The notes beneath the pieces were generated by a model. That model ran no database searches. It was not told where the DNA came from and saw only the letters and a list, made by a program, of their open reading frames with translations. From Bacteroidia bacterium (lineage in GTDB: Bacteria > Bacteroidota > Bacteroidia > Bacteroidales > GCA-2748055): DNA of 5,258 nucleotides. The stretch covers positions 1-5,258 of the forward strand of contig SPBY01000273.1 of NCBI GenBank assembly GCA_004525825.1, given 5' to 3'. Below, in pieces: positions 4,834-5,258 of the stretch (within the stretch, counting starts at the first letter, position 1; each line of letters starts with the position of its first letter). A program made the position numbers and the translations under genes.

Positions 4834-5258
4834 ATGGCATTACAGGAATCGTTTGAAAAACAGGGGGTATGGCTATTCCGGTATCGGGGGGTGATTCCGA
4901 TTTTTATTTTGCTGATCGGGGCAGCACTCTATGCCAGAATGAAACTGGTTTCCGGAGATTCCCTCCTGGAGCGGCAACCTTATGAGTTTTATTATGAGCT
5001 GTTTTGCTTGCTTATCGGCCTGATCGGTTTGGGAATCAGGGCATACACCGTGGGACATACCCCCAGGAATACCTCGGGCAGGAATGTGGACAGGCAGGTA
5101 GCTGAAACCTTAAATATCACGGGCATCTATTCGGTGGTCAGGCACCCCCTCTACCTGGGCAACTTCTTCATGTGGCTGGGACCGGCCATGCTTACCGGTA
5201 ACCTTTGGTTCATCCTGGTATTCTGCCTGTTCTACTGGATCTACTACGAAAGAATCAT
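4834..5258 (+). CDS. isoprenylcysteine carboxyl methyltransferase / phospholipid methyltransferase-type membrane protein (3' partial)
   Basis: The frame is open from ATG 4834 to the window end, showing 141 residues. The family signature is ITGIYSVVRHPLYLGNF at 95-111, the G-x-Y-x-x-x-RHP-x-Y-x-G segment of membrane SAM-dependent methyltransferases of the ICMT/PEMT superfamily. Membrane helices lie at about 19-38, 54-72 and 107-137 (probably a hairpin of two). A polar loop (HTPRNTSGRNVDRQVAETLN, 75-94) precedes the signature. The last visible residues, YYERI, fit the beginning of the family's Glu-containing C-terminal motif, whose remainder is outside the window. In Gram-negative bacteria such enzymes may methylate lipids, including lipid A phosphate in some relatives, but the substrate cannot be told here. 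It has its own promoter and follows a terminator, so it is independent of the upstream gene. Confidence 0.85.
   Translation, partial: MALQESFEKQGVWLFRYRGVIPIFILLIGAALYARMKLVSGDSLLERQPYEFYYELFCLLIGLIGLGIRAYTVGHTPRNTSGRNVDRQVAETLNITGIYSVVRHPLYLGNFFMWLGPAMLTGNLWFILVFCLFYWIYYERI

Noticed and set aside
4873..5058. 61-residue minus-strand ORF over the methyltransferase-like gene
   Set aside because: The plus-strand frame carries the RHPxYxG signature and a promoter; the minus ORF is a shadow.

Overview
The window looks like a piece of a Bacteroidota (class Bacteroidia) chromosome of roughly 50% GC. The evidence is two copies of the phylum's promoter core (TAnnTTTG, both TATCTTTG), genes mostly without Shine-Dalgarno sequences, two DUF4252 proteins (a largely Bacteroidota family), and an ECF sigma/membrane-protein pair of a type common in that group. 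Genus cannot be told from the sequence.

Layout, left to right. (1) 1-294: the 3' end of a plus-strand gene encoding a low-complexity Ala/Lys/Glu/Pro tail built from internal repeats. (2) 321-1694: a 457-residue fusion of a DnaQ-type DEDDh exonuclease with a UvrC/Cho-like GIY-YIG nuclease, which keeps a four-cysteine motif resembling the UvrC iron-sulfur site. (3) 1703-3883, minus strand: a compact four-gene operon, transcribed right to left as secreted DUF4252 protein, ECF sigma factor, single-pass membrane protein (probable anti-sigma), second secreted DUF4252 protein. It converges on the nuclease gene, with an 8-bp gap and a shared 10-bp inverted repeat that looks like a terminator. (4) 3991-4161: a complete tRNA-Lys(UUU) transcription unit with promoter, leader, tRNA with encoded CCA, and terminator. 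(5) 4162-4750: an AT-rich segment (about 37% GC in the coding part) with a small four-helix membrane protein, ended by a degenerate copy of the tRNA-Lys 3' end. (6) 4752-5258: a terminator, a second Bacteroidota promoter, and the 5' part of an isoprenylcysteine/phospholipid methyltransferase-type membrane enzyme that runs off the window. That last gene has no stop in the window, so a scan for complete ORFs would miss it.

Functional reading. The sigma operon looks like a self-contained envelope-signalling module: the sigma factor and membrane protein are translationally overlapped, and paralogous periplasmic proteins flank them. This is the most system-like part of the window, but the signal and regulon cannot be seen. 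The nuclease fusion is a probable DNA-repair enzyme. The AT-rich segment between the tRNA and its imperfect 3'-end copy may be an old tRNA-site insertion or the remains of a tRNA array; the sequence alone does not decide.
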